This document shows, piece by piece, positions 40,121 through 50,237 of a stretch of DNA of 64,000 nucleotides (its first letter is position 1; the number at the start of each line of letters is the position of its first letter). Below the pieces are notes generated by a model that ran no database searches, had not been told where the DNA came from, and saw only the letters and a program-made list of their open reading frames with translations. The stretch lies in assembly GCA_000688775.2 (NCBI GenBank), contig CP007628.2, forward strand, positions 496,001 to 560,000, given 5' to 3'. The stretch is from Streptococcus sp. VT 162. GTDB lineage: Bacteria; Bacillota; Bacilli; Lactobacillales; Streptococcaceae. Made by a program: the position numbers and the translations under genes.

Positions 40121-40324
40121 CTACGATGGATCTTTTAGAAGTGCTCTTGTAGGACAATTTTTGATGGCCTCCAGAACATCGCTGGTCTCAGCGATTTCTC
40201 TTTGCAATTCAACTGGATCATCGTAAAATCGAACGATTCCATTATCATGGTAATCAAAGAGTTCAGAATAGGTTTGGCAAAGCCCGCAGGCAATGCACCG
40301 TTCGGGTATAAGTGTGACTTTCAT
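40121..40324 (-). CDS. 4Fe-4S ferredoxin
   Basis: 67 aa from ATG at 40324 (MKVTLIPERC); the longer frame adds an implausible Phe-rich leader. Cluster ligands CIACGLC and a distal CPTRAL are those of single-cluster ferredoxins; the acidic body (ELFDYHDNGIVRFYDD) fits. Divergent from the LysM gene; the two starts are 46 bases apart and share a promoter region. No strong ribosome-binding site. Confidence 0.85.
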   Translation of the reverse strand: MKVTLIPERCIACGLCQTYSELFDYHDNGIVRFYDDPVELQREIAETSDVLEAIKNCPTRALLKDPS

Positions 40325-40369
40325 ATTTATATTGTAATAAGAAAATGTAAAAAAAACAAGGAGTAAGGT

Positions 40370-40876
40370 ATGGAAAAAGAACCGTGGCAAGAAGATATTT
40401 ACGAAAACAATGAGGAAGAAACAAGATCAGAGCGTCGACACCGGAAACAAAAAGGGAAAGGCGTTGTTGCGAATCGTGTCTTAACGGTTCTAGCCAGCCT
40501 CTTCTTTGTAATCGTTGTAGCGATGGTAGTTGTATTGATTTACCTATCAACCGGAGGAAGCAATCGTACTTCATCTTTGAAGGACTTCTATGATGCATCG
40601 TCTCCTTCTACAAGTTCAAGTTCTAAAGTGGAAGCATCATCATCTTCAAGTAGCAAGGTAGAGGAAACATCTTCTTCTGAATCAACACCTTCAGAAAGCA
40701 GTTCGGAAGAACATGCAGAGGGTGAAGGAACACTTACAGTACAGCCTGGAGAGGGAGAGGCAGCTCTTGCTCAGCGTGCAGGGATTTCCATTGCCCAGCT
40801 AGAGGCTCTAAATCCTTCTCACATGTCATCTGGATCTTGGTTTGCCAATCCAGGTGATGTGATTAAGACAAGATAG
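40370..40876 (+). CDS. LysM-domain membrane-anchored protein (SAG1386/EF1546 type)
   Basis: 168 aa. Charged cytoplasmic N-terminus (~residues 1-33), one transmembrane segment (VLTVLASLFFVIVVAMVVVL), a long Ser/Glu-rich wall-spanning linker, and a C-terminal LysM-like domain (LTVQPGEGEAALAQRAGISI ... ALNP) for peptidoglycan binding. cmk starts 9 bases after its stop, so the two are co-transcribed, as in other streptococci. Function unknown. Confidence 0.8.
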   Translation: MEKEPWQEDIYENNEEETRSERRHRKQKGKGVVANRVLTVLASLFFVIVVAMVVVLIYLSTGGSNRTSSLKDFYDASSPSTSSSSKVEASSSSSSKVEETSSSESTPSESSSEEHAEGEGTLTVQPGEGEAALAQRAGISIAQLEALNPSHMSSGSWFANPGDVIKTR

Positions 40877-40885
40877 GAGTCGGTC

Positions 40886-41560
40886 ATGAAGACAATTCAA
40901 ATTGCTATCGATGGTCCAGCTTCGAGTGGCAAGAGTACGGTCGCAAAGATTGTCGCTAAGGATTTTGGTTATACTTATCTCGATACAGGTGCTATGTACC
41001 GTGCTGCGACTTATATAGCGCTCAAACACCAGTTGAATGCAGGAAATGTAGACCAACTTCTTGAGCTTCTTAACCAACACCCCATTAGTTTTGGTCGTTC
41101 AGAAACAGGTGAGCAACTTGTTTTTGTAGGGGATGTTGATATTACGCATCCGATTCGTGAAAATGAAGTGACCAACCAGGTTTCAAGCATTGCGGCTATT
41201 CCAGAAGTGCGTGAGAAACTGGTCTCTCTCCAACAGAAGATTGCCCAGCAAGGTGGTATTGTCATGGATGGACGTGATATCGGGACAGTTGTTTTACCAC
41301 AAGCTGAACTCAAGATTTTCCTAGTAGCATCTGTTGAAGAAAGAGCAGAGCGTCGTTACAAGGAAAATATTGCTAAAGGTATTGAGACGGACCTGGAAAC
41401 TCTGAAAGAAGAGATTGCGGCACGTGATTACAAAGATAGTCATCGTGAAACCTCACCTCTCAAACAAGCAGAAGACGCAGTTTACCTCGACACAACTGGA
41501 TTGAGTATCCAAGAAGTAGTCGAAAAAATCGAATCAGAAGCAAAAAAATATATGTCCTAG
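40886..41560 (+). CDS. cmk: Cytidylate kinase
   Basis: 224-aa P-loop (d)CMP kinase. [17 protein letters not shown] at the N-terminus, DTGAMYRA substrate site, [10 protein letters not shown] and a C-terminal lid RAERRYKEN. Produces CDP/dCDP for nucleic acid and phospholipid precursors. Ribosome-binding site AGGAG. Confidence 0.95.
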   Translation: MKTIQIAIDGPASSGKSTVAKIVAKDFGYTYLDTGAMYRAATYIALKHQLNAGNVDQLLELLNQHPISFGRSETGEQLVFVGDVDITHPIRENEVTNQVSSIAAIPEVREKLVSLQQKIAQQGGIVMDGRDIGTVVLPQAELKIFLVASVEERAERRYKENIAKGIETDLETLKEEIAARDYKDSHRETSPLKQAEDAVYLDTTGLSIQEVVEKIESEAKKYMS

Positions 41561-41568
41561 GGACGAGA

Positions 41569-41600
41569 GGAGCAGGCTAAATGAAGCCTGCTCCTTTTCT
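41569..41600 (+). terminator. cmk terminator
   Basis: GGAGCAGGCT (41569-41578) / AGCCTGCTCC (41585-41594) then a T-rich run. Confidence 0.8.
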
Positions 41601-41642
41601 CTCTTTTGCGCGCGTTTCAAAACAGCCTTTTTGGGAGAATTT

Positions 41643-41651
41643 TGATAAAAT
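41643..41651 (+). promoter_or_regulatory. folA extended -10 promoter
   Basis: TGATAAAAT, 28 bases before the folA start. Confidence 0.5.
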
Positions 41652-41678
41652 AGTAGTATCAATAAAAAGGACGGAAGC

Positions 41679-42185
41679 ATGACAAAGAAAATCATAGCCA
41701 TTTGGGCCCAAGATGAAAAAGGTGTGATTGGGAAGGAAGATCGTCTCCCTTGGCATTTGCCAGCAGAGTTGCAACATTTTAAGGAAACAACTTTAAATCA
41801 TGCTATACTGATGGGGCGAGTGACCTTTGATGGCATGGGACGTCGTCTGCTTCCAAAACGTCAAACCCTGATTTTAACGCGCAATAGCGAAGAAGTCATA
41901 GATGGGGCACTCGTATTTCAAGATGTGAAATCTGTTTTAGCGTGGTATCAGAGTCAGGAAAAAAATCTCTACATCCTTGGCGGAAAGCAGATTTTTCAGG
42001 CTTTTGAGCCCTATTTAGATGAAATCATTGTGACACAGATTCATGCTCAGGTGGAGGGAGACACCTATTTCCCTGAGGATTTTGACTTGTCTCTTTTTGA
42101 GACAGTCGCAAGTAAATCCTATACCCGAGATGAGAAAAATGACTATGATTTTACCATCCAATACCGAAAGAGAAAGGAAGTCTAA
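41679..42185 (+). CDS. folA: Dihydrofolate reductase, trimethoprim-resistant type
   Basis: 168-aa DHFR reducing dihydrofolate with [25 protein letters not shown] at the N-terminus, GRVTFDGMG, and [10 protein letters not shown]. Codon 100 (41976-41978, CTT) is Leu in NLYILGG. In pneumococcal DHFR this position is Ile in susceptible and Leu in trimethoprim-resistant strains. Ser70 and Ser92 also differ from the Pro and Asp I recall for susceptible pneumococcal enzyme. The stop overlaps the next start (TAATG). Confidence 0.94.
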   Translation: MTKKIIAIWAQDEKGVIGKEDRLPWHLPAELQHFKETTLNHAILMGRVTFDGMGRRLLPKRQTLILTRNSEEVIDGALVFQDVKSVLAWYQSQEKNLYILGGKQIFQAFEPYLDEIIVTQIHAQVEGDTYFPEDFDLSLFETVASKSYTRDEKNDYDFTIQYRKRKEV

Positions 42186-42355
42186 TGGAGCGCAGTATAT
42201 TTGGATTTTTTACAGCCTTTTTGTGCGTAATCTGTATTTTGGCGGGAGCACAGGCTTTTCGTAAGAAGCGCTATGGACTGTCTGCCTTACTCTGGTTGAA
42301 TGCTTTTACCAATCTGGTAAACAGTGTCCACGCTTTTTATATGACCTTATTTTAG
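42185..42355 (+). CDS. Small membrane protein between folA and clpX
   Basis: 56 aa, ATG sharing a base with the folA stop (TAATG), ribosome-binding site AGAAAGGAAG. One N-terminal transmembrane segment (FGFFTAFLCVICILAGAQAF), a basic loop (RKKRYG), then a hydrophobic half (LSALLWLNAFTNLVNSVHAF). Pneumococcus has an equally short gene here, as I recall. Function unknown; probably translated by coupling to folA. Confidence 0.7.
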   Translation: MERSIFGFFTAFLCVICILAGAQAFRKKRYGLSALLWLNAFTNLVNSVHAFYMTLF

Positions 42356-42386
42356 ATAGAATGATAAATTAGAATGGAAGGAACTC

Positions 42387-43619
42387 ATGCCTACAAATAG
42401 GAAAAATGATATGATGGTTTATTGCTCATTTTGTGGCAAAAGCCAAGAAGAAGTAAAGAAAATAATCGCTGGGAACAACGCCTTTATCTGTAATGAATGT
42501 GTGGAGTTGGCCCAGGAAATTATTCGGGAGGAGTTGGCCGAGGAAGTTTTGGCAGACTTGTCTGAAGTACCAAAACCAATCGAGCTCCTCCATATCTTGA
42601 ACCACTATGTGATTGGTCAGGATCGTGCCAAACGTGCCTTGGCAGTGGCAGTTTACAACCACTACAAACGCATCAATTTCCACGATACGCGTGAAGAGTC
42701 AGAAGATGTGGATTTGCAGAAGTCAAACATTTTGATGATTGGCCCAACTGGTTCTGGGAAAACTTTCTTGGCCCAGACCTTGGCTAAGAGCTTGAACGTG
42801 CCTTTTGCTATCGCAGATGCGACAGCTCTGACTGAGGCTGGTTATGTAGGTGAGGACGTGGAAAACATCCTCCTCAAACTCTTGCAGGCTGCTGACTTTA
42901 ACATCGAACGTGCAGAACGTGGGATTATCTACGTGGATGAAATTGACAAAATTGCCAAGAAGAGCGAGAATGTGTCTATCACACGTGACGTTTCTGGTGA
43001 AGGAGTGCAACAAGCCCTTCTCAAGATTATCGAGGGAACTGTCGCTAGCGTACCGCCTCAAGGTGGACGCAAACACCCGCAACAAGAGATGATTCAGGTA
43101 GATACCAAGAATATCCTCTTCATCGTGGGTGGTGCTTTTGATGGCATCGAAGAAATCGTTAAACAACGTCTGGGTGAAAAAGTTATCGGTTTCGGCCAAA
43201 ATAATAAAGCGATTGATGAAAACAGCTCTTACATGCAAGAAATCATCGCGGAAGATATTCAAAAATTCGGTATTATTCCAGAGTTGATTGGACGTTTGCC
43301 AGTCTTTGCAGCTCTTGAGCAATTAACAGTCGATGACTTGGTTCGCATCTTGAAAGAGCCAAGAAACGCCTTGGTCAAACAATACCAAACCTTGCTTTCT
43401 TATTATGATGTTGAATTGGAATTTGACGATGAAGCCCTTCAGGAAATCGCCAATAAGGCTATTGAACGCAAAACTGGTGCGCGTGGTCTTCGCTCAATCA
43501 TCGAAGAAACCATGCTAGACGTTATGTTTGAAGTGCCAAGTCAAGAAAATGTGAAATTGGTCCGCATCACCAAAGAAGCTGTCGATGGAACGGAAAAACC
43601 CATCCTAGAAACAGCCTAG
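42387..43619 (+). CDS. clpX: ClpX ATPase subunit of ClpXP
   Basis: 410-aa AAA+ unfoldase feeding ClpP. Zinc-binding domain with C13, C16, C35, C38; Walker A GPTGSGKT at 119-126; Walker B YVDEIDK; pore and sensor elements ([10 protein letters not shown]). Ribosome-binding site GGAAGG. Adjacent to engB as in other Firmicutes. Confidence 0.97.
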   Translation: MPTNRKNDMMVYCSFCGKSQEEVKKIIAGNNAFICNECVELAQEIIREELAEEVLADLSEVPKPIELLHILNHYVIGQDRAKRALAVAVYNHYKRINFHDTREESEDVDLQKSNILMIGPTGSGKTFLAQTLAKSLNVPFAIADATALTEAGYVGEDVENILLKLLQAADFNIERAERGIIYVDEIDKIAKKSENVSITRDVSGEGVQQALLKIIEGTVASVPPQGGRKHPQQEMIQVDTKNILFIVGGAFDGIEEIVKQRLGEKVIGFGQNNKAIDENSSYMQEIIAEDIQKFGIIPELIGRLPVFAALEQLTVDDLVRILKEPRNALVKQYQTLLSYYDVELEFDDEALQEIANKAIERKTGARGLRSIIEETMLDVMFEVPSQENVKLVRITKEAVDGTEKPILETA

Positions 43620-43627
43620 AGGTGACT

Positions 43628-44215
43628 ATGGAAATCAATACACACAATGCTGAAATCCTGCTCAGTGCGGCAAACAAGTCCCACTATCCGCAGGATGACC
43701 TGCCAGAGATCGCCCTTGCAGGGCGTTCAAATGTCGGTAAATCTAGCTTTATCAACACCATGCTCAACCGCAAGAATCTTGCCCGTACATCAGGGAAACC
43801 TGGGAAGACCCAGTTGCTCAACTTCTTTAACATTGATGACAAGATGCGTTTTGTGGATGTACCAGGTTATGGCTATGCCCGCGTTTCTAAAAAGGAACGT
43901 GAAAAATGGGGGCGCATGATTGAGGAGTATTTGACCACTCGGGAAAATCTCCGTGCCGTGGTCAGTCTGGTGGATCTCCGCCACGACCCGTCAGCAGATG
44001 ATGTGCAGATGTACGAATTTCTCAAGTATTATGAGATTCCGGTTATCATCGTTGCGACCAAGGCAGACAAGATTCCTCGTGGTAAGTGGAATAAGCACGA
44101 ATCAGCAATCAAAAAGAAATTAAACTTTGACCCCAGTGACGACTTCATCCTCTTTTCATCTGTCAGCAAGGCAGGGATGGATCAGGCTTGGGACGCAATA
44201 TTAGAAAAATTGTGA
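43628..44215 (+). CDS. engB: Ribosome-biogenesis GTPase EngB/YsxC
   Basis: 195 aa from ATG 43628, placed by AGAGGTGA at 43618-43625; a GTG at 43622 would sit on top of that site. G1 [11 protein letters not shown]3 DVPGYG, G4 TKADK. Acts in 50S subunit assembly. It begins 8 bases after clpX and is probably co-transcribed. Confidence 0.94.
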   Translation: MEINTHNAEILLSAANKSHYPQDDLPEIALAGRSNVGKSSFINTMLNRKNLARTSGKPGKTQLLNFFNIDDKMRFVDVPGYGYARVSKKEREKWGRMIEEYLTTRENLRAVVSLVDLRHDPSADDVQMYEFLKYYEIPVIIVATKADKIPRGKWNKHESAIKKKLNFDPSDDFILFSSVSKAGMDQAWDAILEKL

Positions 44216-44224
44216 GGGAAAGAA

Positions 44225-44605
44225 ATGGCAAAAACAATTCATACAGACAAAGCTCCAAAAGCAATCGGACCTTATGTTCAAGGGAAAATCGTTGGCAATC
44301 TTTTGTTTGCTAGCGGTCAAGTTCCCCTATCTCCTGAAACTGGAGAAATTGTAGGAGAAACGATCCAAGAACAGACAGAACAAGTCTTGAAAAATATCGG
44401 CGCTATTTTGGCTGAAGCAGGAACAGACTTTGACCATGTTGTCAAAACAACTTGTTTCTTGAGCGATATGAATGACTTTGTTCCTTTTAACGAGGTTTAC
44501 CAGACTGCCTTTAAAGAGGAATTTCCAGCTCGTTCAGCTGTAGAGGTTGCACGTCTTCCTCGTGATGTAAAAGTCGAAATTGAAGTGATCGCAGAGATTG
44601 GATAA
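44225..44605 (+). CDS. ridA: RidA-family reactive-intermediate deaminase
   Basis: 126-aa YjgF/YER057c/UK114 protein that hydrolyses enamine/imine by-products of PLP enzymes. Family signatures KAIGPYVQG, LLFASGQVPLSPETGE, and C-terminal ARSAVEVARLPRDVKVEIEV with the active-site Arg. Follows engB after 9 bases; terminated by the hairpin at 44614. Confidence 0.93.
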   Translation: MAKTIHTDKAPKAIGPYVQGKIVGNLLFASGQVPLSPETGEIVGETIQEQTEQVLKNIGAILAEAGTDFDHVVKTTCFLSDMNDFVPFNEVYQTAFKEEFPARSAVEVARLPRDVKVEIEVIAEIG

Positions 44606-44613
44606 GCTAGTTG

Positions 44614-44639
44614 AAGTTTGGCTCTGCCAAACTTTTTTT
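44614..44639 (+). terminator. ridA terminator
   Basis: AAGTTTGGC / GCCAAACTT perfect 9-bp stem, loop TCT, then seven T. Confidence 0.82.
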
Positions 44640-44656
44640 GATATAAGGAGAGATAG

Positions 44657-45547
44657 ATGACAAAGAAACAACTTCACCTGGTGATTGTGACAGGTATGAG
44701 TGGTGCAGGGAAAACAGTAGCCATTCAGTCCTTCGAGGATTTGGGATATTTCACTATTGACAATATGCCACCAGCCCTCTTGCCAAAGTTTTTGCAGTTG
44801 GTAGAGACCAAGGATGATGACCACAAACTGGCCTTGGTAGTCGATATGCGGAGCCGTTCCTTCTTTTCAGAGATTCAGGCTGTTTTGGATGAATTGGAAA
44901 ACCAAGACGATTTGGACTTCAAAATTCTCTTTTTAGACGCAGCAGATAAGGAATTGGTGGCACGCTATAAGGAAACTAGACGAAGTCACCCTCTAGCTGC
45001 TGATGGTCGGATTTTGGACGGCATCAAGCTGGAACGTGAACTTTTAGCACCTTTGAAAAACATGAGTCAAAATGTGGTGGATACGACAGAACTCACTCCG
45101 CGTGAACTGCGTAAAACCATTGCTGAGCAATTTTCAGACCAAGAACAAGCCCAGTCTTTCCGTATCGAGGTCATGTCTTTTGGCTTTAAATATGGAATCC
45201 CAATCGATGCAGATTTGGTCTTTGATGTCCGTTTCTTGCCAAATCCCTACTACCTCCCTGAACTCCGGAATCAGACAGGTGAGGATCAAGCAGTTTATGA
45301 CTATGTGATGAATCATGAAGAGTCTGAAAGTTTCTATCAGCACTTACTCGCCTTGATTGAACCCATTTTGCCAAGTTACAAAAAAGAAGGCAAGTCTGTT
45401 TTAACCATTGCAGTAGGGTGTACAGGTGGACAACACCGTAGTGTTGCCTTTGCCAAACGCATAGCTGAGGACCTTGCTAAAAACTGGCCTGTCAATGAAA
45501 GCCATCGTGACAAAGACAGAAGAAAGGAAACGGTAAACCGTTCATGA
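44657..45547 (+). CDS. rapZ: RNase adapter / nucleotide-binding protein RapZ
   Basis: 296-aa P-loop protein (YvcJ). Walker A GMSGAGKT at 13-20, middle [11 protein letters not shown]-terminal [20 protein letters not shown] motif ([19 protein letters not shown]). In E. coli RapZ guides RNase E to GlmZ; the Gram-positive role is unclear. First gene of the rapZ-yvcK-whiA operon, overlapping yvcK by 4 bases. Confidence 0.93.
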   Translation: MTKKQLHLVIVTGMSGAGKTVAIQSFEDLGYFTIDNMPPALLPKFLQLVETKDDDHKLALVVDMRSRSFFSEIQAVLDELENQDDLDFKILFLDAADKELVARYKETRRSHPLAADGRILDGIKLERELLAPLKNMSQNVVDTTELTPRELRKTIAEQFSDQEQAQSFRIEVMSFGFKYGIPIDADLVFDVRFLPNPYYLPELRNQTGEDQAVYDYVMNHEESESFYQHLLALIEPILPSYKKEGKSVLTIAVGCTGGQHRSVAFAKRIAEDLAKNWPVNESHRDKDRRKETVNRS

Positions 45548-46521
45548 GAAAACCAAAGATAACGGTAATTGGTGGAGGAACTGGTATCCCCGTCATTTTG
45601 AAAAGCTTGCGAGAAAAGGATGTTGAGATCGCAGCCATCGTAACGGTAGCTGATGATGGTGGATCTTCTGGTGAACTAAGAAAGAATATCCAACAGCTGA
45701 CACCACCAGGTGATCTTCGCAATGTTCTGGTAGCCATGTCGGATATGCCTAAATTTTATGAGAAGGTTTTTCAGTACCGTTTCTCAGAAGAGGCTGGAGC
45801 TTTTGCGGGTCATCCACTGGGGAATATCATCATAGCAGGGCTCTCTGAAATGCAAGGATCTACCTACAATGCTATGCAACTACTCAGTAAGTTCTTTCAC
45901 ACAACAGGAAAAATCTACCCCTCAAGCGATCAGCCTTTGACACTGCATGCAGTCTTTAAAGACGGTTCTGAGGTGGCAGGTGAGAGCCACATTGCAGATC
46001 ATCCAGGCATGATCGATCATGTCTATGTGACCAATACCTTGGATGATGAAACACCGCAAGCTAGCCGTCGAGTAGTCAATACCATTCTCGAGAGTGATAT
46101 GATTGTCTTGGGGCCTGGTTCTCTCTTTACATCGATTTTGCCCAATATTGTCATTGAGGAGATTGGGCAGGCTCTCTTGGAGACTAAGGCTGAGATCGCC
46201 TATGTCTGCAATATCATGACCCAGCGTGGGGAAACAGAGTACTTTTCAGACAGTGACCACGTAGAAGTCCTCCATCGACACTTAGGTCGGCCATTTATTG
46301 ATACGGTCTTGGTTAATATCGAGAAGGTTCCTAGAGAATACATGGATACCAACCGTTTTGATGAATATTTGGTTCAGGTAGAGCATGACTTTGCTGGTCT
46401 TTGTAAGCAGGTTCCTCGTGTGATTTCATCCAACTTCCTTCGTTTGGAAAATGGAGGAGCCTTCCATGATGGCGATTTGATTGTAGACGAATTGATGCGC
46501 ATTATACAGGTGAGAAAATGA
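45544..46521 (+). CDS. yvcK: YvcK/CofD-like protein
   Basis: 325 aa of the CofD-like GluconeogenesisFactor family: [17 protein letters not shown] (nucleotide-sugar binding), [34 protein letters not shown]. In Firmicutes it binds UDP-GlcNAc and is needed for envelope homeostasis and growth on gluconeogenic carbon. ATG overlaps the rapZ stop (ATGA); its own end overlaps whiA by four bases. Confidence 0.93.
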   Translation: MRKPKITVIGGGTGIPVILKSLREKDVEIAAIVTVADDGGSSGELRKNIQQLTPPGDLRNVLVAMSDMPKFYEKVFQYRFSEEAGAFAGHPLGNIIIAGLSEMQGSTYNAMQLLSKFFHTTGKIYPSSDQPLTLHAVFKDGSEVAGESHIADHPGMIDHVYVTNTLDDETPQASRRVVNTILESDMIVLGPGSLFTSILPNIVIEEIGQALLETKAEIAYVCNIMTQRGETEYFSDSDHVEVLHRHLGRPFIDTVLVNIEKVPREYMDTNRFDEYLVQVEHDFAGLCKQVPRVISSNFLRLENGGAFHDGDLIVDELMRIIQVRK

Positions 46522-47429
46522 GTTTCACAGTAGCAGTAAAAGAAGAAATTCTTGGTCAACACCATCTCAGTCGTTATGAACTATCGGCCATTATCAAGAT
46601 GTCTGGTAGCATCGGTCTCTCGACTTCTGGCCTGACCTTGTCTGTTGTGACTGAAAATGCCAAGTTGGCTCGGCATCTCTATGAGTCCTTTCTCCATTTT
46701 TATGAGATTAAGTCTGAGATTCGACACCATCAGAGAAGCAATCTTCGTAAGAATCGTGTCTATACGGTCTATACAGATGAGAGGGTGCAGGAGCTTTTAG
46801 CTGATTTGCGACTTGCGGATTCCTTCTTTGGTTTGGAGACAGGCATTGATCCTGATATTTTAGCAGATGAAGAAGCAGGTCGTTCCTACTTATGTGGGGC
46901 CTTTCTTGCAAATGGTAGTATTCGCGATCCGGAGTCTGGCAAATACCAGTTGGAGATCAGTTCCGTTTATCTGGACCATGCCCAAGGACTGGCCTCTCTC
47001 CTCCAGCAATTTTTACTGGATGCCAAGGTTATTGAGCGAAAGAAAGGTGCAGTCACCTATCTCCAACGTGCAGAGGACATCATGGATTTCTTGATCGTAA
47101 TTGGGGCTATGCAGGCGCGTGATAATTTTGAGCGCGTCAAGATTTTGCGTGAAACCCGTAATGATCTCAATCGGGCTAATAATGCCGAGACAGCTAATAT
47201 TGCTCGAACGGTTTCTGCTAGTATGAAGACCATCAATAATATCAGTAAAATCAAAGATAGAATGGGTTTGGAAAATTTACCCGTGGATTTGCAAGAGGTA
47301 GCACAGTTGCGGATTCAGCATCCAGACTACTCTATCCAGCAGTTGGCAGATAGTCTGAGCAATCCCCTAACCAAAAGTGGCGTCAATCACAGACTTAGAA
47401 AAATAAACAAGATAGCAGATGAACTATAA
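46518..47429 (+). CDS. whiA: DNA-binding protein WhiA
   Basis: 303 aa: N-terminal LAGLIDADG-like (homing-endonuclease-derived, catalytically dead) domain with [12 protein letters not shown], and a C-terminal helix-turn-helix ([20 protein letters not shown]). Conserved regulator affecting division and chromosome segregation. Last gene of the rapZ operon. Confidence 0.94.
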   Translation: MSFTVAVKEEILGQHHLSRYELSAIIKMSGSIGLSTSGLTLSVVTENAKLARHLYESFLHFYEIKSEIRHHQRSNLRKNRVYTVYTDERVQELLADLRLADSFFGLETGIDPDILADEEAGRSYLCGAFLANGSIRDPESGKYQLEISSVYLDHAQGLASLLQQFLLDAKVIERKKGAVTYLQRAEDIMDFLIVIGAMQARDNFERVKILRETRNDLNRANNAETANIARTVSASMKTINNISKIKDRMGLENLPVDLQEVAQLRIQHPDYSIQQLADSLSNPLTKSGVNHRLRKINKIADEL

Positions 47430-47430
47430 A

Positions 47431-47460
47431 ACCACGAATCGTTGATTCGTGGTTCTTTTA
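47431..47460. terminator. Bidirectional terminator whiA / reductase
   Basis: Perfect 10-bp stem ACCACGAATC (47431-47440) / GATTCGTGGT (47444-47453) with T-runs on both sides. Confidence 0.85.
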
Positions 47461-48429
47461 TTATAAACTGGTCGAGTGTTTGGGTTGTACTTTTTGGTCA
47501 GGGTCAATGTAGTTAATGGCATTGTTAACAGCTGTTGGAGCTTCACCCAGTCCTGTCGCAATTAAATCGATCTTACCTTCATAGTAGCAGCAGTCCCCGA
47601 TGGCATAGATACCTGCTTGGCTAGATTCTTGCTTGCTATTGACAATAATCTTGTGTCGGTTGAGATCCAGACCCCATTTTTTAAGATTTCCGACAGAAGA
47701 CTTAAAGCCGTAGTTGACAAAGAGGTGGTCTACCTCAATCGTTTCGGCTTCATCCGATTTGACTTTTGTGATTTCCAGTTTATCAAGTGTTTTTCCATCT
47801 CCAAGGAGTTGGCTAGGAACGAATGGTGTCTTGATAGTCACAGATGATTCTTGAAGAGCCTGCACACTGTGTTCCAAGGCGCGGAAGTTATCTCGACGGT
47901 GAACGAGAGTAGTTGGGGCGATTTTTTCAAAAGCCAATGCCCAGTCAACTGCTGAGTCCCCTCCACCAAGGATGGTCACTTTCTTACCAGCGTATTGCTG
48001 GATGTTGGAAACGTGGTAGTGGATATTTTCATAGTTTTCGACGCCATCTAATTCGAGCGGACGCGGTTTAAAGGCACCACCACCCATGGCAATGATGACG
48101 GTTTTAGTCAGGTGGCTTCCCTTGTTGGTTGTAATGCTAAATCCTTCATCTTGTTTCTCAATCTCAAGAACGGTTTCGTTGAGGTGAACAGGTGTGTCAA
48201 AGCCGTTTAGCTGTTCAATCAAGCGATTGGTCAACTCTTCCCCAGTTAAGTTTGGAAAACCTGGCACATCAAGGATTTGCTTTTCAGGGTAGAGGATGGC
48301 TGGTTGACCACCGAGCTGGGGAAGAGAGTCAATGATTTGGACTTTGGCTTGGCGTAGGTGGGCGTAAAAGGCAGCAAAGAGCCCAACAGGACCGCCACCT
48401 ACAATAGTAATATCATAGAGTTGAGACAT
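47461..48429 (-). CDS. Ferredoxin-NADP+ reductase (YumC type)
   Basis: 322-aa two-domain flavoprotein of the thioredoxin-reductase fold: FAD motif VGGGPVGLFAAFYA, NAD(P) motif ILGGGDSAVDWAL, C-terminal YAIGDCCYYEGKIDLIATG. The CxxC redox pair of true thioredoxin reductases is missing between the two nucleotide motifs, which identifies it as a ferredoxin/flavodoxin reductase. The 4Fe-4S ferredoxin at 40121 is a candidate partner. Minus-strand ribosome-binding site AAAGGAG; TGATAAAAT (complement of 48460-48468) is its extended -10. Confidence 0.9.
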   Translation of the reverse strand: MSQLYDITIVGGGPVGLFAAFYAHLRQAKVQIIDSLPQLGGQPAILYPEKQILDVPGFPNLTGEELTNRLIEQLNGFDTPVHLNETVLEIEKQDEGFSITTNKGSHLTKTVIIAMGGGAFKPRPLELDGVENYENIHYHVSNIQQYAGKKVTILGGGDSAVDWALAFEKIAPTTLVHRRDNFRALEHSVQALQESSVTIKTPFVPSQLLGDGKTLDKLEITKVKSDEAETIEVDHLFVNYGFKSSVGNLKKWGLDLNRHKIIVNSKQESSQAGIYAIGDCCYYEGKIDLIATGLGEAPTAVNNAINYIDPDQKVQPKHSTSL

Positions 48430-48520
48430 GATTTCTCCTTTGTTTTTTCTAGTCAGTTTATTTTATCATATTTTTGCTTAATTTAAAATGAGGTAGGATA
48501 GGGAAAAAATGGGCAAAAAA

Positions 48521-48529
48521 TGGTATAAT
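48521..48529 (+). promoter_or_regulatory. cdaA operon extended -10 promoter
   Basis: TGGTATAAT, 37 bases before the cdaA start. Confidence 0.55.
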
Positions 48530-48565
48530 GGTACAGAAAGTGTTTTGACAGGGAGGAGGCCAGGG

Positions 48566-49423
48566 ATGAATTTTCAACCATTATCCAATTTGCAATACTG
48601 GACGAGTTTGTTTTCAAGCCCTTGGACAATAGTCACCAATCTGATTGATATTCTCATTGTGACTTATATTTTATATCATTTTACCAAAGCGATTGCAGGG
48701 ACCAAAATCATGATATTGGTGCGGGGTGTTCTGGTCTTTATTTTAGGTCAGATTCTGTCCAATATGATTGGTTTGACGACCATTTCCTGGTTGATCAATC
48801 AGATCATCACTTATGGGGTTATCGCAGCGGTGGTTATTTTTTCACCAGAGATTCGGACTGGTTTGGAACGATTGGGCCGGGCTACGGATTTCTTCTACAA
48901 TGCCCCTATTAGTGCGGAAGAGCAAATGGTTCGTGCCTTTGTCAAATCAGTCGAGTACATGAGCCCCCGTAAAATTGGTGCTCTGGTAGCGGTGCAGCGC
49001 GTGAGAACCTTGCAGGAATATATCTCAACTGGGATTCCTCTAGATGCTAAGATTTCTTCTGAGTTATTGATTAATATCTTTATCCCCAATACTCCCTTAC
49101 ACGATGGAGCGGTCATTGTCAGAGAAGATCGGATTGCCGTAACTTCAGCCTACCTACCCCTGACTGAAAATACAGGAATTTCCAAGGAGTTTGGAACACG
49201 TCATAGGGCAGCGATTGGTTTGTCAGAAGTATCAGATGCTCTTACCTTTGTGGTTTCAGAGGAAACAGGAGGAATCTCAATCACCTATAATGGAGTCTTT
49301 AAGCATGATTTGACCTTGGAAGAGTTTGAATCGGAGTTAAGAAGAATCTTGCTTCCAACATCTGAGAAAAAACAAGGTCTGAAAGAGCGCTTGCTAGGAG
49401 GATTGAAACATGAGAAAAAATAG
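48566..49423 (+). CDS. cdaA: Diadenylate cyclase CdaA
   Basis: 285 aa from ATG 48566, chosen for GGGAGGAGG upstream; the longer frame from 48509 would start within the promoter. Three N-terminal transmembrane helices, then a DAC domain with LHDGAVIV and TRHRAAIG, the DGA and RHR catalytic motifs. Makes c-di-AMP from two ATP. Heads the conserved cdaA-cdaR-glmM operon. Confidence 0.95.
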   Translation: MNFQPLSNLQYWTSLFSSPWTIVTNLIDILIVTYILYHFTKAIAGTKIMILVRGVLVFILGQILSNMIGLTTISWLINQIITYGVIAAVVIFSPEIRTGLERLGRATDFFYNAPISAEEQMVRAFVKSVEYMSPRKIGALVAVQRVRTLQEYISTGIPLDAKISSELLINIFIPNTPLHDGAVIVREDRIAVTSAYLPLTENTGISKEFGTRHRAAIGLSEVSDALTFVVSEETGGISITYNGVFKHDLTLEEFESELRRILLPTSEKKQGLKERLLGGLKHEKK

Positions 49424-50207
49424 TCTTTATATTATTTCTTCCTTCTTTTTCGCCTGCATCCTCTTTATCTATGCGACTTCAACAAACTATCAGAATAGCA
49501 ACAGTGCCAGACAGGTGAGGACAGAAACCTATACCAATACGGTACTCAATGTCCCAATCGATATTCAGTACGACAGCGATCAGTATTTTATCAGTGGTTT
49601 TACATCTGAAGTGACGGTCTTTCTGACAGGGTCAAACAGAGTTGCTTTGGCGAGTGAAATGCAGGAAAGCACTCGGAAATTCAAGGTCAAAGCTGACTTA
49701 ACCAATGCCAGTGTAGGAACCATCGAAGTTCCTCTAACCATTGAAAATTTACCAAGTGGTTTGACGGCTGTTGCGACACCGCAAAAGATAACAGTCAAGG
49801 TCGGCAAAAAAGCAAAACGAGATAATGTAATCGTTGTGCCGGAGATTGACCCTAGTCAGATTGATTCTCGTGTGAAAATTGATACAGTCACTGTGTCAGA
49901 TGAAAAAGTAACGGTTATTAGTGACGAGGAAACTCTCTCTAGAGTAGATCGTGTCATTGCCATCTTGCCGACGAGTGAACGGATAACAGGTAACTACTCG
50001 GCCTCTGTTCCACTACAAGCAGTTGATAAAAATGGGAATGTCCTACCAAGCGTCATTATGCCATTTGACACTACAATGAAAATTACAACCAAAACAGTAT
50101 CGTCTAGCTCGAGTTCTTCGTCAACGACCTCGTCAACGGGCTCTTCAACCAGCAGTTCGTCTTCAACGAGTTCAGAAACGAAACCAGACTCGTCTAAACA
50201 GGACTAA
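49410..50207 (+). CDS. cdaR: CdaA regulator YbbR/CdaR
   Basis: 265 aa: one N-terminal transmembrane anchor (SLYIISSFFFACILFIYAT), two or three extracytoplasmic YbbR domains (residues ~40-215) and a Ser/Thr-rich C-terminal tail. It modulates CdaA activity at the membrane. Overlaps cdaA by 14 bases. Confidence 0.93.
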   Translation: MRKNSLYIISSFFFACILFIYATSTNYQNSNSARQVRTETYTNTVLNVPIDIQYDSDQYFISGFTSEVTVFLTGSNRVALASEMQESTRKFKVKADLTNASVGTIEVPLTIENLPSGLTAVATPQKITVKVGKKAKRDNVIVVPEIDPSQIDSRVKIDTVTVSDEKVTVISDEETLSRVDRVIAILPTSERITGNYSASVPLQAVDKNGNVLPSVIMPFDTTMKITTKTVSSSSSSSSTTSSTGSSTSSSSSTSSETKPDSSKQD

Positions 50208-50237
50208 ATAAAATAGTAGAAAAGGATGATAAATAAA

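Noticed and set aside
40325..40390. Longer N-terminus for the ferredoxin
   Set aside because: It would add a Phe-rich leader and overlap the divergent LysM gene start; ferredoxins start close to the first cluster Cys.
42043..42264. 73-aa frame overlapping folA
   Set aside because: It runs out of frame inside folA; the 56-aa frame at 42185, with a TAATG overlap and ribosome-binding site, is the real gene.
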